This document shows positions 44,867 to 54,051 of a stretch of 64,000 nucleotides of DNA, in pieces. Origin of the DNA: Candidatus Saccharibacteria bacterium oral taxon 955 (GTDB taxonomy: Bacteria; Patescibacteriota; Saccharimonadia; Saccharimonadales; Saccharimonadaceae); NCBI GenBank assembly GCA_010202265.1, contig CP047918.1, positions 806,001-870,000 of the forward strand, in the 5' to 3' direction. Under the pieces are notes generated by a model, which searched no databases, had not been told where the DNA came from, and was given only the letters and a program-made list of their open reading frames with translations. Positions within the stretch are counted from its first letter, which is position 1, and the number at the start of each line of letters is the position of its first letter. A program made the translations under genes and the position numbers.

Positions 44867-45460
44867 ATGAACATCACTAAGCCAAACCACAAGAAACGTA
44901 ACATTATCATAATTTTTGCGGTCATTTTACTGCTCGGAATCGCTGCATATAGCGCAGTCGCCTACGCTCGAGGATATTGGCCATTCCTGCTCACTTCAAA
45001 CACCCAGGATACTAAAGACACAGAGTCGAAGATCGATTACAAAAAACCAACTACCGAGCAAATAAAAGCTGGAAACCAGACCAAGGATCAGTTCCTCGAA
45101 AAAGAAACTGAGGCCTCAAAACAGCAGGCCAAAGCGACGGGGACAGAAACCAAACAACCCGCCAAGACCAATACGTCTGTTCTCATATCGTCTCTCAATC
45201 TGAATGGGTCTAGCCTATCAGCGCGGACAATCATCCAAGCAATAGATGCTAATGGAACATGTAAATTTGCTCTAACAAAACCAGGTCAAAAACCAATCGA
45301 ATTATCAGCCGGGACACAAACTCAAGCCTCCTATTCGGTGTGTCAAGGATTTGACATCGAAACAGCCAGTCTAGCGCGTGGTGAATGGAAGGTTTCAATT
45401 ACATACACAGGGTCGGCTGGTCAATCAGGCTCCGCAGAAAAAACGGTAACTCTCCCATGA
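44867..45460 (+). CDS. Hypothetical single-pass surface protein
   Basis: 197 aa from ATG 44867 (a TTG at 44852 is the alternative). A basic start (MNITKPNHKKRN) and one helix (about 13-33) are followed by a Lys/Glu/Thr/Gln-rich linker (about 45-105) and a small C-terminal beta domain (LISSLNLNGSSLSARTIIQA to YTGSAGQSGS) with two Cys. The layout suggests a membrane-held stalk with an Ig-like head. The stop overlaps the lectin gene start (ATGA), so the two are co-translated. No family recognised. Confidence 0.7.
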   Translation: MNITKPNHKKRNIIIIFAVILLLGIAAYSAVAYARGYWPFLLTSNTQDTKDTESKIDYKKPTTEQIKAGNQTKDQFLEKETEASKQQAKATGTETKQPAKTNTSVLISSLNLNGSSLSARTIIQAIDANGTCKFALTKPGQKPIELSAGTQTQASYSVCQGFDIETASLARGEWKVSITYTGSAGQSGSAEKTVTLP

Positions 45461-47484
45461 AACACGGCTTAAAAATCACCTCTTTGCTGGTCACTACATT
45501 TATAACTAGCATTTTTTGTGCAGTGCCAATTGTAACGGCTATCGACGCTCGTACTTTCAATCCCGGTAACATTATTGATGACGTGAACTTTACTAATACG
45601 AATACCATGACCGTTGGGCAGATACAGTCGTTTCTCGAGAGTAAAATGCCCAACTGTGATATCAACGGTGTCGAAAAAGCTGGCGGCGGCTCGTCCTCTT
45701 TGACTAATCGCCAATGGATAGAACGGCGCTACGGGATCGGACCACCCTACCGATGTTTGCGTGATTATCGAGAAAATCCAGAAACTAGCCAAAATAACTA
45801 CGGCAAGATTAACACACCAGCAGGAGCCTTGAGTGCCGCCGAGTTGATTCATATGTACTCACTCAGGTTTGGTATCAACCCTCAAGTACTTATTGTCACT
45901 CTCCAAAAAGAAAATGGTATGATTACCGACAATATCCCTGTTCCTCGCCAGTACCAGCAAGCGATGGGATTTGGATGTCCCGATCATGTCGCGCCTGGAC
46001 AGCCAGCGTGCGACCCTAAATACAACAGCCTCTCAAACCAGCTATACCAAGCTGCGCGACATTTTAGGGGTTATATGGAGCGGCAGCAGGGATGGTACGT
46101 ACCTTATGTTGTTGGCAACAATACAATTCTCTATAACCCAAATGCCAGCTGTGGCTCAAGCAATGTGTTTATTCAAAACGGTGCGACTGCGGCTCTTTAT
46201 TCCTACACGCCATATCAGCCAAATCAATCGGCTCTCAATGCTCAGTATGGCCAAGGTGACGCCTGCGGCGCCTATGGCAATAGAAACTTTTATCTGTATT
46301 TCAATGATTGGTTTGGCTCAACACAATCACCGCCATCGCGCACCTGGTCGATGCTTGATCAAGGACAGGCTATCTCTGGTTCTAATAACAGGACAAATAC
46401 AATTACAATGACACCTGGAAGCACTACCACGCTATATATCAAGGCGAAGAACACTGGAAACCAAGTCTGGTATAACGGCAACACGACCCTTGCGACGTCG
46501 CGTCCAGAAAATCGACCGAGCGCCTATGCCAACACATCTTGGCCTGGCACGAATCGACCAGCCCAGTTACTAGAACCACGCGTTAAGCCTGGAGAGACCG
46601 GGACGTTTATGTTCTCGATAACTGCCCCAAACAACTTCACTAAGTCGCGTGAGTATTTTAACATTGTTCACGAAGGCATAGCCTGGGAAAATGATATCGG
46701 ACTTTACTTTGACATATCAGTCACCACGCCAAAGGATAATTCATATAACGCCCGCATCATATCCAACAAGTTATACCACGACCCTGCCCTGACAAAACCA
46801 CTCGGCTTTGCAGACGGTCGCGTTCGAACTGGCCAGACAATCTATGGAGAGCTCGTATTCCAAAATACTGGTGGCGCAACCATGACAAACTCAGTTGTTA
46901 AGCTCGGTACATTCTCGCCCGTCGACCGACCAAGCGCCTTTCGAAGCGAATTATGGTTATCGTCAACTCGAATCGCCAGTTTGATTGAGTCGTCTGTTAA
47001 GCCAACCGAAATCGGTCATATGCGTTTCTCATTTACTGCACCGGCACCAGGCTGGTACAACGAGACTTTTGCTCTGGTCGCAGAAGGCATAACTTGGATG
47101 CCAAGTACAAGCATGTCATACAGGATGGAAGTAACACCAAACTACAGTTCAAATATGATATCTGGCCAAGCAATCGCAACCGGAACACAAATTATGAGCA
47201 AAAACCTCAAATATCGCCTGATTATTCAGCCCGACGGCAATATGGTTCTTTATAGCAACTCAAACCCTATATGGCACACTCACACAGCAGGTGCGGCCGG
47301 CCCTACCCTCGTTATGCAGTCAGACGGCAACCTAGTTCTCTATGCAACCGGCACAAAACCAGTCTGGAACTCTCAGACCGTTACAGGACAACACTCGATG
47401 CTCCAGCTTCAGGAGGACGGTAACCTAGTTATGTACGCCAGCGGAAATATACCTAGATGGTCAACTAATACTAGTGGTCGCTAG
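45457..47484 (+). CDS. Secreted lysozyme-like protein with C-terminal mannose-binding (bulb-type) lectin domain
   Basis: 675 aa from ATG 45457. Signal peptide (1-28). An N-terminal helical region contains INPQVLIVTLQKENGMI, resembling the catalytic-Glu segment of lytic transglycosylase/lysozyme folds, followed by a Trp/Tyr-rich block. Two tandem beta-sandwich repeats follow (about 290-425 and 425-560, each with NRPSAY/DRPSAF and FSxTAP motifs). Residues 562-675 form a B-lectin domain with three QxDGNxVxY sites: QPDGNMVLY, QSDGNLVLY and QEDGNLVMY. Such domains bind mannose and, in pseudomonad lectin bacteriocins, D-rhamnose. Likely a cell-surface glycan-binding enzyme or adhesin. Confidence 0.85.
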   Translation: MKHGLKITSLLVTTFITSIFCAVPIVTAIDARTFNPGNIIDDVNFTNTNTMTVGQIQSFLESKMPNCDINGVEKAGGGSSSLTNRQWIERRYGIGPPYRCLRDYRENPETSQNNYGKINTPAGALSAAELIHMYSLRFGINPQVLIVTLQKENGMITDNIPVPRQYQQAMGFGCPDHVAPGQPACDPKYNSLSNQLYQAARHFRGYMERQQGWYVPYVVGNNTILYNPNASCGSSNVFIQNGATAALYSYTPYQPNQSALNAQYGQGDACGAYGNRNFYLYFNDWFGSTQSPPSRTWSMLDQGQAISGSNNRTNTITMTPGSTTTLYIKAKNTGNQVWYNGNTTLATSRPENRPSAYANTSWPGTNRPAQLLEPRVKPGETGTFMFSITAPNNFTKSREYFNIVHEGIAWENDIGLYFDISVTTPKDNSYNARIISNKLYHDPALTKPLGFADGRVRTGQTIYGELVFQNTGGATMTNSVVKLGTFSPVDRPSAFRSELWLSSTRIASLIESSVKPTEIGHMRFSFTAPAPGWYNETFALVAEGITWMPSTSMSYRMEVTPNYSSNMISGQAIATGTQIMSKNLKYRLIIQPDGNMVLYSNSNPIWHTHTAGAAGPTLVMQSDGNLVLYATGTKPVWNSQTVTGQHSMLQLQEDGNLVMYASGNIPRWSTNTSGR

Positions 47485-47494
47485 TAAACGATTA

Positions 47495-48784
47495 CTATTT
47501 GATTATACTTTCAACGATTGATTCAGCCGAACGATAAGTGTCGTCCCAAGTAAGTGGCGTGCGGTCATGAAGCTTTTTCTCACGACTGGTGCGATATTTG
47601 TCATCCATCATTTTGACAATTGCCTCGAGACACTCGTCGGCACTATATGGCGAGAAATAATCAGCGTACTCACCAACCACCTCAGGTATCGACGAGGAGT
47701 GCGATGCCACAGTTGCTTTGCAGTGATGAGCCGCTTCGGCTACAGGCAGGCCCCAACCCTCATAATATGAAGGAAAGACAAAAAACTTACAGTTTTTATA
47801 CATCCAAGCCAGCCCTTTGTCGTCTATATCGTTTCGAATGGTAATTTTTTTGTTAACACGATCGTCATGGACTAATTGATAATAGATATCTCCAGTCAGC
47901 CAACCGATTCGTCCGACAATATATAGATGGGGTAAATCAATTCCACGCTCATGGGCGAGACAATACACCTGGTAGAGCAAAACCGGATTCTTGCGTACCT
48001 CGAGCGTCCCAACATTTAGGATGTACGGTTCATCGACAATTCCATCTGGCCTAACTAGTTCTTTTTCATTAATATCCTCGCCGAGAATCATAACTCCAGT
48101 CTTGGCGCAATTCTTTATGTTAAAGTCTTTTACAAACCTCTCGTAGTCTCGTCGGGTCGCCTCCGATATAAATAATAGAGCATCGCTTAGCTCACAAATC
48201 GCACGAACATAGCGTGGGAATCGCTCATGCTCAACTTCTGCGGTATGTGCACGATCATAAACAGGAATAAAATCATTTATGTTGTGAACTATCTTGATAC
48301 CAACTCGCTCTTTGGCTTCTGATACTGTGCTTACGTAATGTGGCTTATCCCAGTGCGCACCATAAACCAGCAGAACATCGTCAGATTGAAAATCAAACGG
48401 CACATCCTCGGGCTGAAATGTGTGCATCTTGCTCTGTTCACTCTGGCTTCGGATACCCTTTAGACGTGAAACCCCGTGACGCGCAACCTTTGATACGATC
48501 GGTGGTACGAGAGCTTTTGTTGCCCGCTTTGCATGATGAAGCGCTCGAGATGCCCCTCTAGGACCAGAAGCACCGCCGGTTTCGCCATCTTCTGTATGAT
48601 CTGGATAAAGCAGGTCGCCTATACTAGTCAGCTGATAAAACCGCCTATCTTGTTCACTAAAATAGCAAAATACCGTATCAGACCGATCAGCGTATCGCAC
48701 CGCCATCTCATACACAACCCGCTGAATTCCGCTAAGGTTCCCTCGCCAGACCGTCAGGTCGGTAACATCTACCACTCTCCTCAC
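47495..48784 (-). CDS. GT4-family glycosyltransferase
   Basis: 429 aa from GTG 48784, which has AAGGAG ten bases ahead and lies just after the upstream gene's TAG. The longer TTG start at 48820 would overlap that gene and lacks a site. The product begins RRVVDVTDLTVWRGNLSGIQ, found in rhamnan/mannan-type GT4 enzymes. The donor domain has LNVGTLEVRKNP and SYYEGWGLPVAEAAHHC. It ends the operon wzm-wzt-FkbM-GT4-GT4. Confidence 0.85.
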   Translation of the reverse strand: MRRVVDVTDLTVWRGNLSGIQRVVYEMAVRYADRSDTVFCYFSEQDRRFYQLTSIGDLLYPDHTEDGETGGASGPRGASRALHHAKRATKALVPPIVSKVARHGVSRLKGIRSQSEQSKMHTFQPEDVPFDFQSDDVLLVYGAHWDKPHYVSTVSEAKERVGIKIVHNINDFIPVYDRAHTAEVEHERFPRYVRAICELSDALLFISEATRRDYERFVKDFNIKNCAKTGVMILGEDINEKELVRPDGIVDEPYILNVGTLEVRKNPVLLYQVYCLAHERGIDLPHLYIVGRIGWLTGDIYYQLVHDDRVNKKITIRNDIDDKGLAWMYKNCKFFVFPSYYEGWGLPVAEAAHHCKATVASHSSSIPEVVGEYADYFSPYSADECLEAIVKMMDDKYRTSREKKLHDRTPLTWDDTYRSAESIVESIIK

Positions 48785-48788
48785 CGCG

Positions 48789-50978
48789 CTACTTCTCCTT
48801 TCTATCGGACTTTCCTTCAACTCCCTTAATTAAATCAGCTAGCGTCTTTTTATCCTTTTGTGATAAATCGTCTTTTTCAGACTCCAGACAACCACCAGCC
48901 AACCAGCGATATGTCTCAGCCAGCAACTCATCGGTTGTTTTACAGTTCTCAGTGATACATAGCACCGGAATAGATAATGTTGAAACTGTGTCTATTCGTA
49001 ACGACCTTTCAAGCGACTCCTGACCATCACAATCTACATATAGGTCTGAGCGCATGAGCACCGAAGCATACTCGTGGTCAGTTAGTTTCTCGGCTATGTC
49101 AATCGGACAATCATCAATTATTGATCTTGCTGTTTCATTGATAGCGCTTCTTGAAATGACCTTTACCTCTACACGAGACATATCAATCTCGTTGGTTAGC
49201 GTCTTTAGGTATAGGGCGCCTTCTTTGTCGCGATCACTGCCATCCATAGAAAGTGTTATCCGGCTACTAGCCGACATGCGACGACTTTGACGGTATGGAA
49301 GTTGTGGAACATCAGTAGAAAAGCTAGAGTCGTGTTTATATATGTCGACAAAGCCAATTGAGCGATCGACAACATCACCAGCTGATAAATTACTGCGATG
49401 ACTGCGCGTCATGTAACCCTCTTCGGCTAATTTATCGAGGGCGACATCGATATCGTTTTTTCCACATAGGAACAAACCAGGCGCGCCCAGAGACGCCAGC
49501 ACAGTGAGCCGTGAACGATCTGCTCCGTCATAAATATAAATAACCGCATCGTATTTATCATATTTCTCTTGATCGAGCTCTAAGATGTTGTATGTCCTCG
49601 TGACAAACGATATCGTGCTAGGACGAACTATCTTATCCCAGGAGGTCATTTCGTAGTAATAGTCTACCTGATAGTTCTCAGCAAGCTTTAGATACTGGTT
49701 TGTAGCCCATAGTCCAGCCTCACTCGTACCGCAAATGTGCGGCGCAACGATTGCAATGCTTGGCTTAGATTCATCGTCAATCTGGCTAGACACTTGCCCG
49801 TTTAGCATATGATCACGGATAATCGTCGCCGTATTTTCCCACGTGTAGCGCTCCTGGATTGCCTTGTAGTAACTCTTCTTTTTCTTACAGACCTTTTCGT
49901 CTGCGTGCACCATACTATATATTGCCTCTACCGCCTCATCGATTGAGTATGGTGAGAACATGAAGTAGGCATCCTCCGATATTTCCCTAAACACGGCAAT
50001 ATCAGAGCAGGCAACAAGTTTGTCCGCATCCATCGCCTCAAGCACCGGCATGCCCAATCCCTCATATTCGCTCGGGAACAGCACCCCTTCGGAGTGGGTG
50101 TATAGCCACCACAGTTCATCATCGCTGACATTGTCGGTAAATATAATGTCATCACAGATACTGCGCAGGGACTTCTTTTGTTCATCGTTAAAATACGAGG
50201 TTATTACCAGTTGGTAAGCGTGATCGTGCTCAACATTAAATTTATTAAATGCTTTAACACCAAATTCATTATTCTTTCGTGGATCACCACCCGTCGGCAT
50301 GATAATAAACGGTCGGTCAATCGGTAAAGTGGGTTTTGACTCATGGCGAGTTTCAACGCTTTGATTAGATGCACCGAGGATATTGACTATTTTGTCCGCA
50401 GAAAAACCTAGGAAATTAGTTAGGTCGTTTGCCACTGTCTCAGAGATCGCAAACACCATATCGGCCTGATATAGTACCGAAAACCTCGTGAAGAACTGTT
50501 CCGACGCTCCATAGCCAAGATACTTCCTGACGTACATCAGCGGAATAAGATCATAGTAGATCAGCGACTTGTGCGCAGTAGTCGGAAATACTGGGCAAGC
50601 TTCATCGAGAAACAGCGAAGTAATCATAAAAGACACTTTTGCGCCGGGAAATCCTCTGTTTAGATACTCGTCGATAATGGCCTGGTTCCGCTTCTGACCC
50701 TTGGTTATTGAACTCAAATCTTCATAGTTAGGGACATCAAGAGCAAGAAAAGTAGCCTCGACTCTTTTTAGGCCTTCTACAAAATCTTTCAACTCATCGC
50801 TATATGGTAACCGGCTATTAAATAACAGCTTGATATCTGGTGTATTCGTCATGAGCTTATCTGAACCACACCACGCCTCTAGCGTTCGCGCCGTATACTT
50901 GCCCATACCACGATGCCACGCCTTTGTCTGCAAAAGTTGACAATCAATAATAAAGACTTCGCGTTCCGAACTGCTCAT
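48789..50978 (-). CDS. Long multi-domain GT4 glycosyltransferase
   Basis: 729 aa from ATG 50978 (overlapping the FkbM stop, ATGA). The first GT-B module (1-390) begins EVFIIDCQLLQTKAWHRGMG and has SEYEGLGMPVLEAMDADKLV. A second, more degenerate GT-like region fills 400-729 (PSIAIVAPHICGTSEAGLWA and onward). Two-module processive enzymes of this kind build ABC-exported D-mannan or D-rhamnan chains in Gram-negative bacteria. The same arrangement here supports a homopolymer made before export. Confidence 0.8.
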   Translation of the reverse strand: MSSSEREVFIIDCQLLQTKAWHRGMGKYTARTLEAWCGSDKLMTNTPDIKLLFNSRLPYSDELKDFVEGLKRVEATFLALDVPNYEDLSSITKGQKRNQAIIDEYLNRGFPGAKVSFMITSLFLDEACPVFPTTAHKSLIYYDLIPLMYVRKYLGYGASEQFFTRFSVLYQADMVFAISETVANDLTNFLGFSADKIVNILGASNQSVETRHESKPTLPIDRPFIIMPTGGDPRKNNEFGVKAFNKFNVEHDHAYQLVITSYFNDEQKKSLRSICDDIIFTDNVSDDELWWLYTHSEGVLFPSEYEGLGMPVLEAMDADKLVACSDIAVFREISEDAYFMFSPYSIDEAVEAIYSMVHADEKVCKKKKSYYKAIQERYTWENTATIIRDHMLNGQVSSQIDDESKPSIAIVAPHICGTSEAGLWATNQYLKLAENYQVDYYYEMTSWDKIVRPSTISFVTRTYNILELDQEKYDKYDAVIYIYDGADRSRLTVLASLGAPGLFLCGKNDIDVALDKLAEEGYMTRSHRSNLSAGDVVDRSIGFVDIYKHDSSFSTDVPQLPYRQSRRMSASSRITLSMDGSDRDKEGALYLKTLTNEIDMSRVEVKVISRSAINETARSIIDDCPIDIAEKLTDHEYASVLMRSDLYVDCDGQESLERSLRIDTVSTLSIPVLCITENCKTTDELLAETYRWLAGGCLESEKDDLSQKDKKTLADLIKGVEGKSDRKEK

Positions 50979-51994
50979 CGTTTTACCACTTTCTTTATGA
51001 CACGCTTCAACCTTCGATATACAGCAAAACCAACCCGGCGTGGGTGCCATCTGTTTAGCTTGCCAGCGTTAGTGTATCTTTGTGCCAAACTAAACCATAC
51101 TCGTGAATCGTAACCTTCGTCCTCCTCGCCGTCTAGCTGAGGACGGATGTTCTCATAGTCAGTCGCTGGCAGAAGCTTGCCTTGTGTAAATAAATCAACC
51201 TTTTTTGCAACTATCTTCGCCATTTGTCTCATCCTAATCGAATCAACCTCGTTAGCTGGTCTTTCCTCAAGCGTCTCCTCAAGATCGCGGATTTTATCTT
51301 TCAAAAAGGTGACGCGCTGATGCAAGAAATTAAGCTCTTCCCAGACATTCAATGTCACTACATACGGACCATACACCACCCGACCAACTTGGGGTAGTTT
51401 ATCGCCATAATAATTCTTATCAGCATAATAGTGGTTCTTGCCATCGGAGTATACGAGTTCGTACTGAATCGATTTAGCATAGTCATCAATACTAGCCACA
51501 CCGTCGGTCGCGACACAAATAATATGTGGTCGAATCTTGTCCCAATCACAGCCTCTCAATACTTCAAGTTCTTTTTTGCCTGCATTTACCTTGAGGAAGT
51601 CTATTTCGCCTAGGTCGTGAGATGTGATAATCTCACCGAGTGTCGTAACCTTAACTTTATATTCTGTAGTATAGTTAGCTAAGTCTCCTTCACCCAAGCG
51701 CTCACGGTAAATAATTTCACCAGACGACTTATCGCTCAAAAAACCATGTATGATTAAGTCGCGACTTCGGTATTTTTTCAGCAACCCCTCAAGTCGTCCA
51801 CTAGGAGTAACATCAATCCCACTCCAGCCACGGTCGTAAAAGAATCGTGTTGCCGAAGAATATGCTGGATGACCAGCTCCAACATCTACATAAACTCCGT
51901 TATTTTTATCCCCCAGCAAAGAGTCTAGTATTATGTCCTCTCTGTTGGGAGCATAAGATATGGTATAGGCATTAATCGGTCGTATATTTCTCAT
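50975..51994 (-). CDS. FkbM-family SAM methyltransferase
   Basis: 339 aa from ATG 51994; the GTG at 52000 overlaps the wzt stop. EDIILDSLLGDKNNGVYVDVGAG is the FkbM motif I region, with FYDRGWSGIDVTPS and DFLKVNAGKKELEVLRG further on (the usual D of 'KIDVEG' replaced by N). A C-terminal helical part carries a coiled coil (FLHQRVTFLKDKIRDLEETL). FkbM enzymes O-methylate sugars. Terminal methylation can set chain length in ABC-exported polymers, and its place between wzt and the polymerising GTs fits that (inference). Confidence 0.8.
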   Translation of the reverse strand: MRNIRPINAYTISYAPNREDIILDSLLGDKNNGVYVDVGAGHPAYSSATRFFYDRGWSGIDVTPSGRLEGLLKKYRSRDLIIHGFLSDKSSGEIIYRERLGEGDLANYTTEYKVKVTTLGEIITSHDLGEIDFLKVNAGKKELEVLRGCDWDKIRPHIICVATDGVASIDDYAKSIQYELVYSDGKNHYYADKNYYGDKLPQVGRVVYGPYVVTLNVWEELNFLHQRVTFLKDKIRDLEETLEERPANEVDSIRMRQMAKIVAKKVDLFTQGKLLPATDYENIRPQLDGEEDEGYDSRVWFSLAQRYTNAGKLNRWHPRRVGFAVYRRLKRVIKKVVKR

Positions 51995-51996
51995 AA

Positions 51997-53208
51997 TCAC
52001 TCTTTGACAGAAAACGTAACAGGCGGGTTAATCAGATATGGCGTTTTCATCTCCTTAAACACATCAAACGTCTTGGCCTCTTCCCACCACTCAGCGACTT
52101 CTGTACCATTCTTGTAGATAACAGCTGGCTCAATAACATAAGTACCAGTGTTAAATACATTTGGAACCTCGAAGCTAACTGTTATCTTGTCGCCAGCCTT
52201 CATCTTGAGTGGCTCATGCTTTAATATGACGCTATTTGTTCCTAGGATGTGTTGCTCAGCAGTAGATTTAATCATAAAACCCGGCACTGCATCAGGAACG
52301 TCTTCGTGAGCAATCAGCGTATAACTGAAGCTAACCGTTGGGTGAGTGTCGGTGTAGCGCTTGGCACTTGTTTTGATATTGTCCATCGTAACCACTTTGG
52401 TTCCCCAGCGTGAGTTTTTGGTTTGCTCCTCATCATCAGAGTCTTGATTAATGAACATTTTTGTATACATCGAAGCAATTTTTGAGGCGCGACCAATCTC
52501 GACAACTTCGCTATCCTCAATCAAAACCGCACGGTCACAGTATTCACGTACCGCATTCATATCATGCGTGACAAAAACGACTGTCGTATTGCTTGCCTTT
52601 AGTTTGCGGAAATAATCAAAACACTTCTTCTGGAAGTCGGCGTCACCAACCGCAAGCACCTCGTCAATCAAAAGTACATCTGCTTGCGCACGAGTTGCCA
52701 CCGAAAACGCCAATCGTACCTGCATACCGCTTGAGTAGTTCTTGAGCTTTTGGTCCATGAAACGCTCAAGCTCTGCGAACGCCACAATATCGTCATACAT
52801 ATCAGCTATCTCAGCCCTAGTAAATCCGAGTAGCGCACCGTTTAGATAAACATTTTCTCGACCCGTCAACTCTGGATTAAACCCAACACCCAGTTCGATA
52901 AATGGCACAAGCTTACCCTCAATCCTGACACTACCGCTAGTTGGCTGGTAGATTCCAGCTAGAATTTTGAGCAAAGTACTTTTACCACTTCCGTTTCGCC
53001 CCAAAATCCCGAAAAACTCACCTTTTTTTATCTCAAGTGATATGTTTTTGAGCGCCTGCTGATGCTCAAAGCCTCGTCGGTGTGAGCGCAACATGCCTGT
53101 AAACGCTTGTTTGATTGAGGTTTTTTTCTCGTGAGGCAATACAAATGATTTACTGACATTTTTTACCGAAACTACCGCCGTGCTTTCATGCTTTTTTCGC
53201 TCAGCCAT
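51997..53208 (-). CDS. wzt: Polysaccharide ABC exporter ATPase with C-terminal binding domain (Wzt)
   Basis: 403 aa. Walker A GRNGSGKS (70-77), the family-specific signature NYSSGMQVRLAFSV, and Walker B VLLIDEVLAVGD. The extra C-terminal domain (about 275-403, beta-rich) resembles Wzt_C, which in E. coli O8/O9a recognises the modified chain end before export. It follows wzm directly (ATG at 53208, wzm stop at 53209). Such exporters carry fully polymerised chains, unlike the Wzx route. Confidence 0.9.
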   Translation of the reverse strand: MAERKKHESTAVVSVKNVSKSFVLPHEKKTSIKQAFTGMLRSHRRGFEHQQALKNISLEIKKGEFFGILGRNGSGKSTLLKILAGIYQPTSGSVRIEGKLVPFIELGVGFNPELTGRENVYLNGALLGFTRAEIADMYDDIVAFAELERFMDQKLKNYSSGMQVRLAFSVATRAQADVLLIDEVLAVGDADFQKKCFDYFRKLKASNTTVVFVTHDMNAVREYCDRAVLIEDSEVVEIGRASKIASMYTKMFINQDSDDEEQTKNSRWGTKVVTMDNIKTSAKRYTDTHPTVSFSYTLIAHEDVPDAVPGFMIKSTAEQHILGTNSVILKHEPLKMKAGDKITVSFEVPNVFNTGTYVIEPAVIYKNGTEVAEWWEEAKTFDVFKEMKTPYLINPPVTFSVKE

Positions 53209-54021
53209 CTAGATATCCTCCGCAAACCTATCTTGTCGCGCAGTAAAGAACTTCCACGCACCAATCGCAATCACAATCACCAAACCAACCGGTACTAGCC
53301 TCATCAATTCATTACCATAAACGGTCCCTACAGTTTGGGTTTGAGGCGTTATCATAACGTAGCGTATGTCCTGAATAATCTGAGCAACCGGGCTAAGCAG
53401 TAGTATCTTCGCAGCCCCCGCTGGCAAAAGTGTAATCGGATACAGAATCGGCGTGGCATAAAAGAATCCTTGCATAAACACTTCCCAGATATAATTCATA
53501 TCACGCAGCCTCACAAATACTGCGCTCAACAGGAAGGCAACTCCAATCGAGAGAATGAACAGCTCGATGATCAAAAGAGGTAGCCAGACAATCGGTAGAG
53601 TCAGTGGCACCTTATTGATAACCATAAACAAGCCAACAACCAAAAGGTTTATGAACAAGTTTATTAGCGCCGAGAGCGAACCAGCCAGCACGATCACGTA
53701 TTTCGGAAAGTTTATCTTTCGGATCAGATCACCCTTGCTGACGATAGCAGCGACTCCACCGTTGGTCACCTCGGCAAAATAGTTCCATAGAACGATTCCG
53801 AGCAAGAGATAAACCGGCATATGATCAATGTCATGACCAATTTTCAAAAACTTAACAAAGATAAAGTACAAAATAACAAACAGTGCAAGTGGCCTGAGCA
53901 GCGACCACACATACCCTAGCACAGATCCTTGATAACGTAGTTTAAAATCGGTTAACACTAGCTCGCGAAGTAGGATAGTAGAATGACTAAGCGAGGATTT
54001 ACTTCGTAGTTTCGTTCCCAT
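53209..54021 (-). CDS. wzm: Polysaccharide ABC exporter permease (Wzm)
   Basis: 270 aa, six membrane helices, with the ABC2-type pattern (LRELVLTDFKLRYQGSVLGY, then LRPLALFVILYFIFV). First gene of the export operon. Upstream, TATAAT lies 11 bases from the ATG, leaving only a very short leader. Confidence 0.9.
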   Translation of the reverse strand: MGTKLRSKSSLSHSTILLRELVLTDFKLRYQGSVLGYVWSLLRPLALFVILYFIFVKFLKIGHDIDHMPVYLLLGIVLWNYFAEVTNGGVAAIVSKGDLIRKINFPKYVIVLAGSLSALINLFINLLVVGLFMVINKVPLTLPIVWLPLLIIELFILSIGVAFLLSAVFVRLRDMNYIWEVFMQGFFYATPILYPITLLPAGAAKILLLSPVAQIIQDIRYVMITPQTQTVGTVYGNELMRLVPVGLVIVIAIGAWKFFTARQDRFAEDI

Positions 54022-54051
54022 AATCTCTGTCTATTATACGATATCGAGGAC

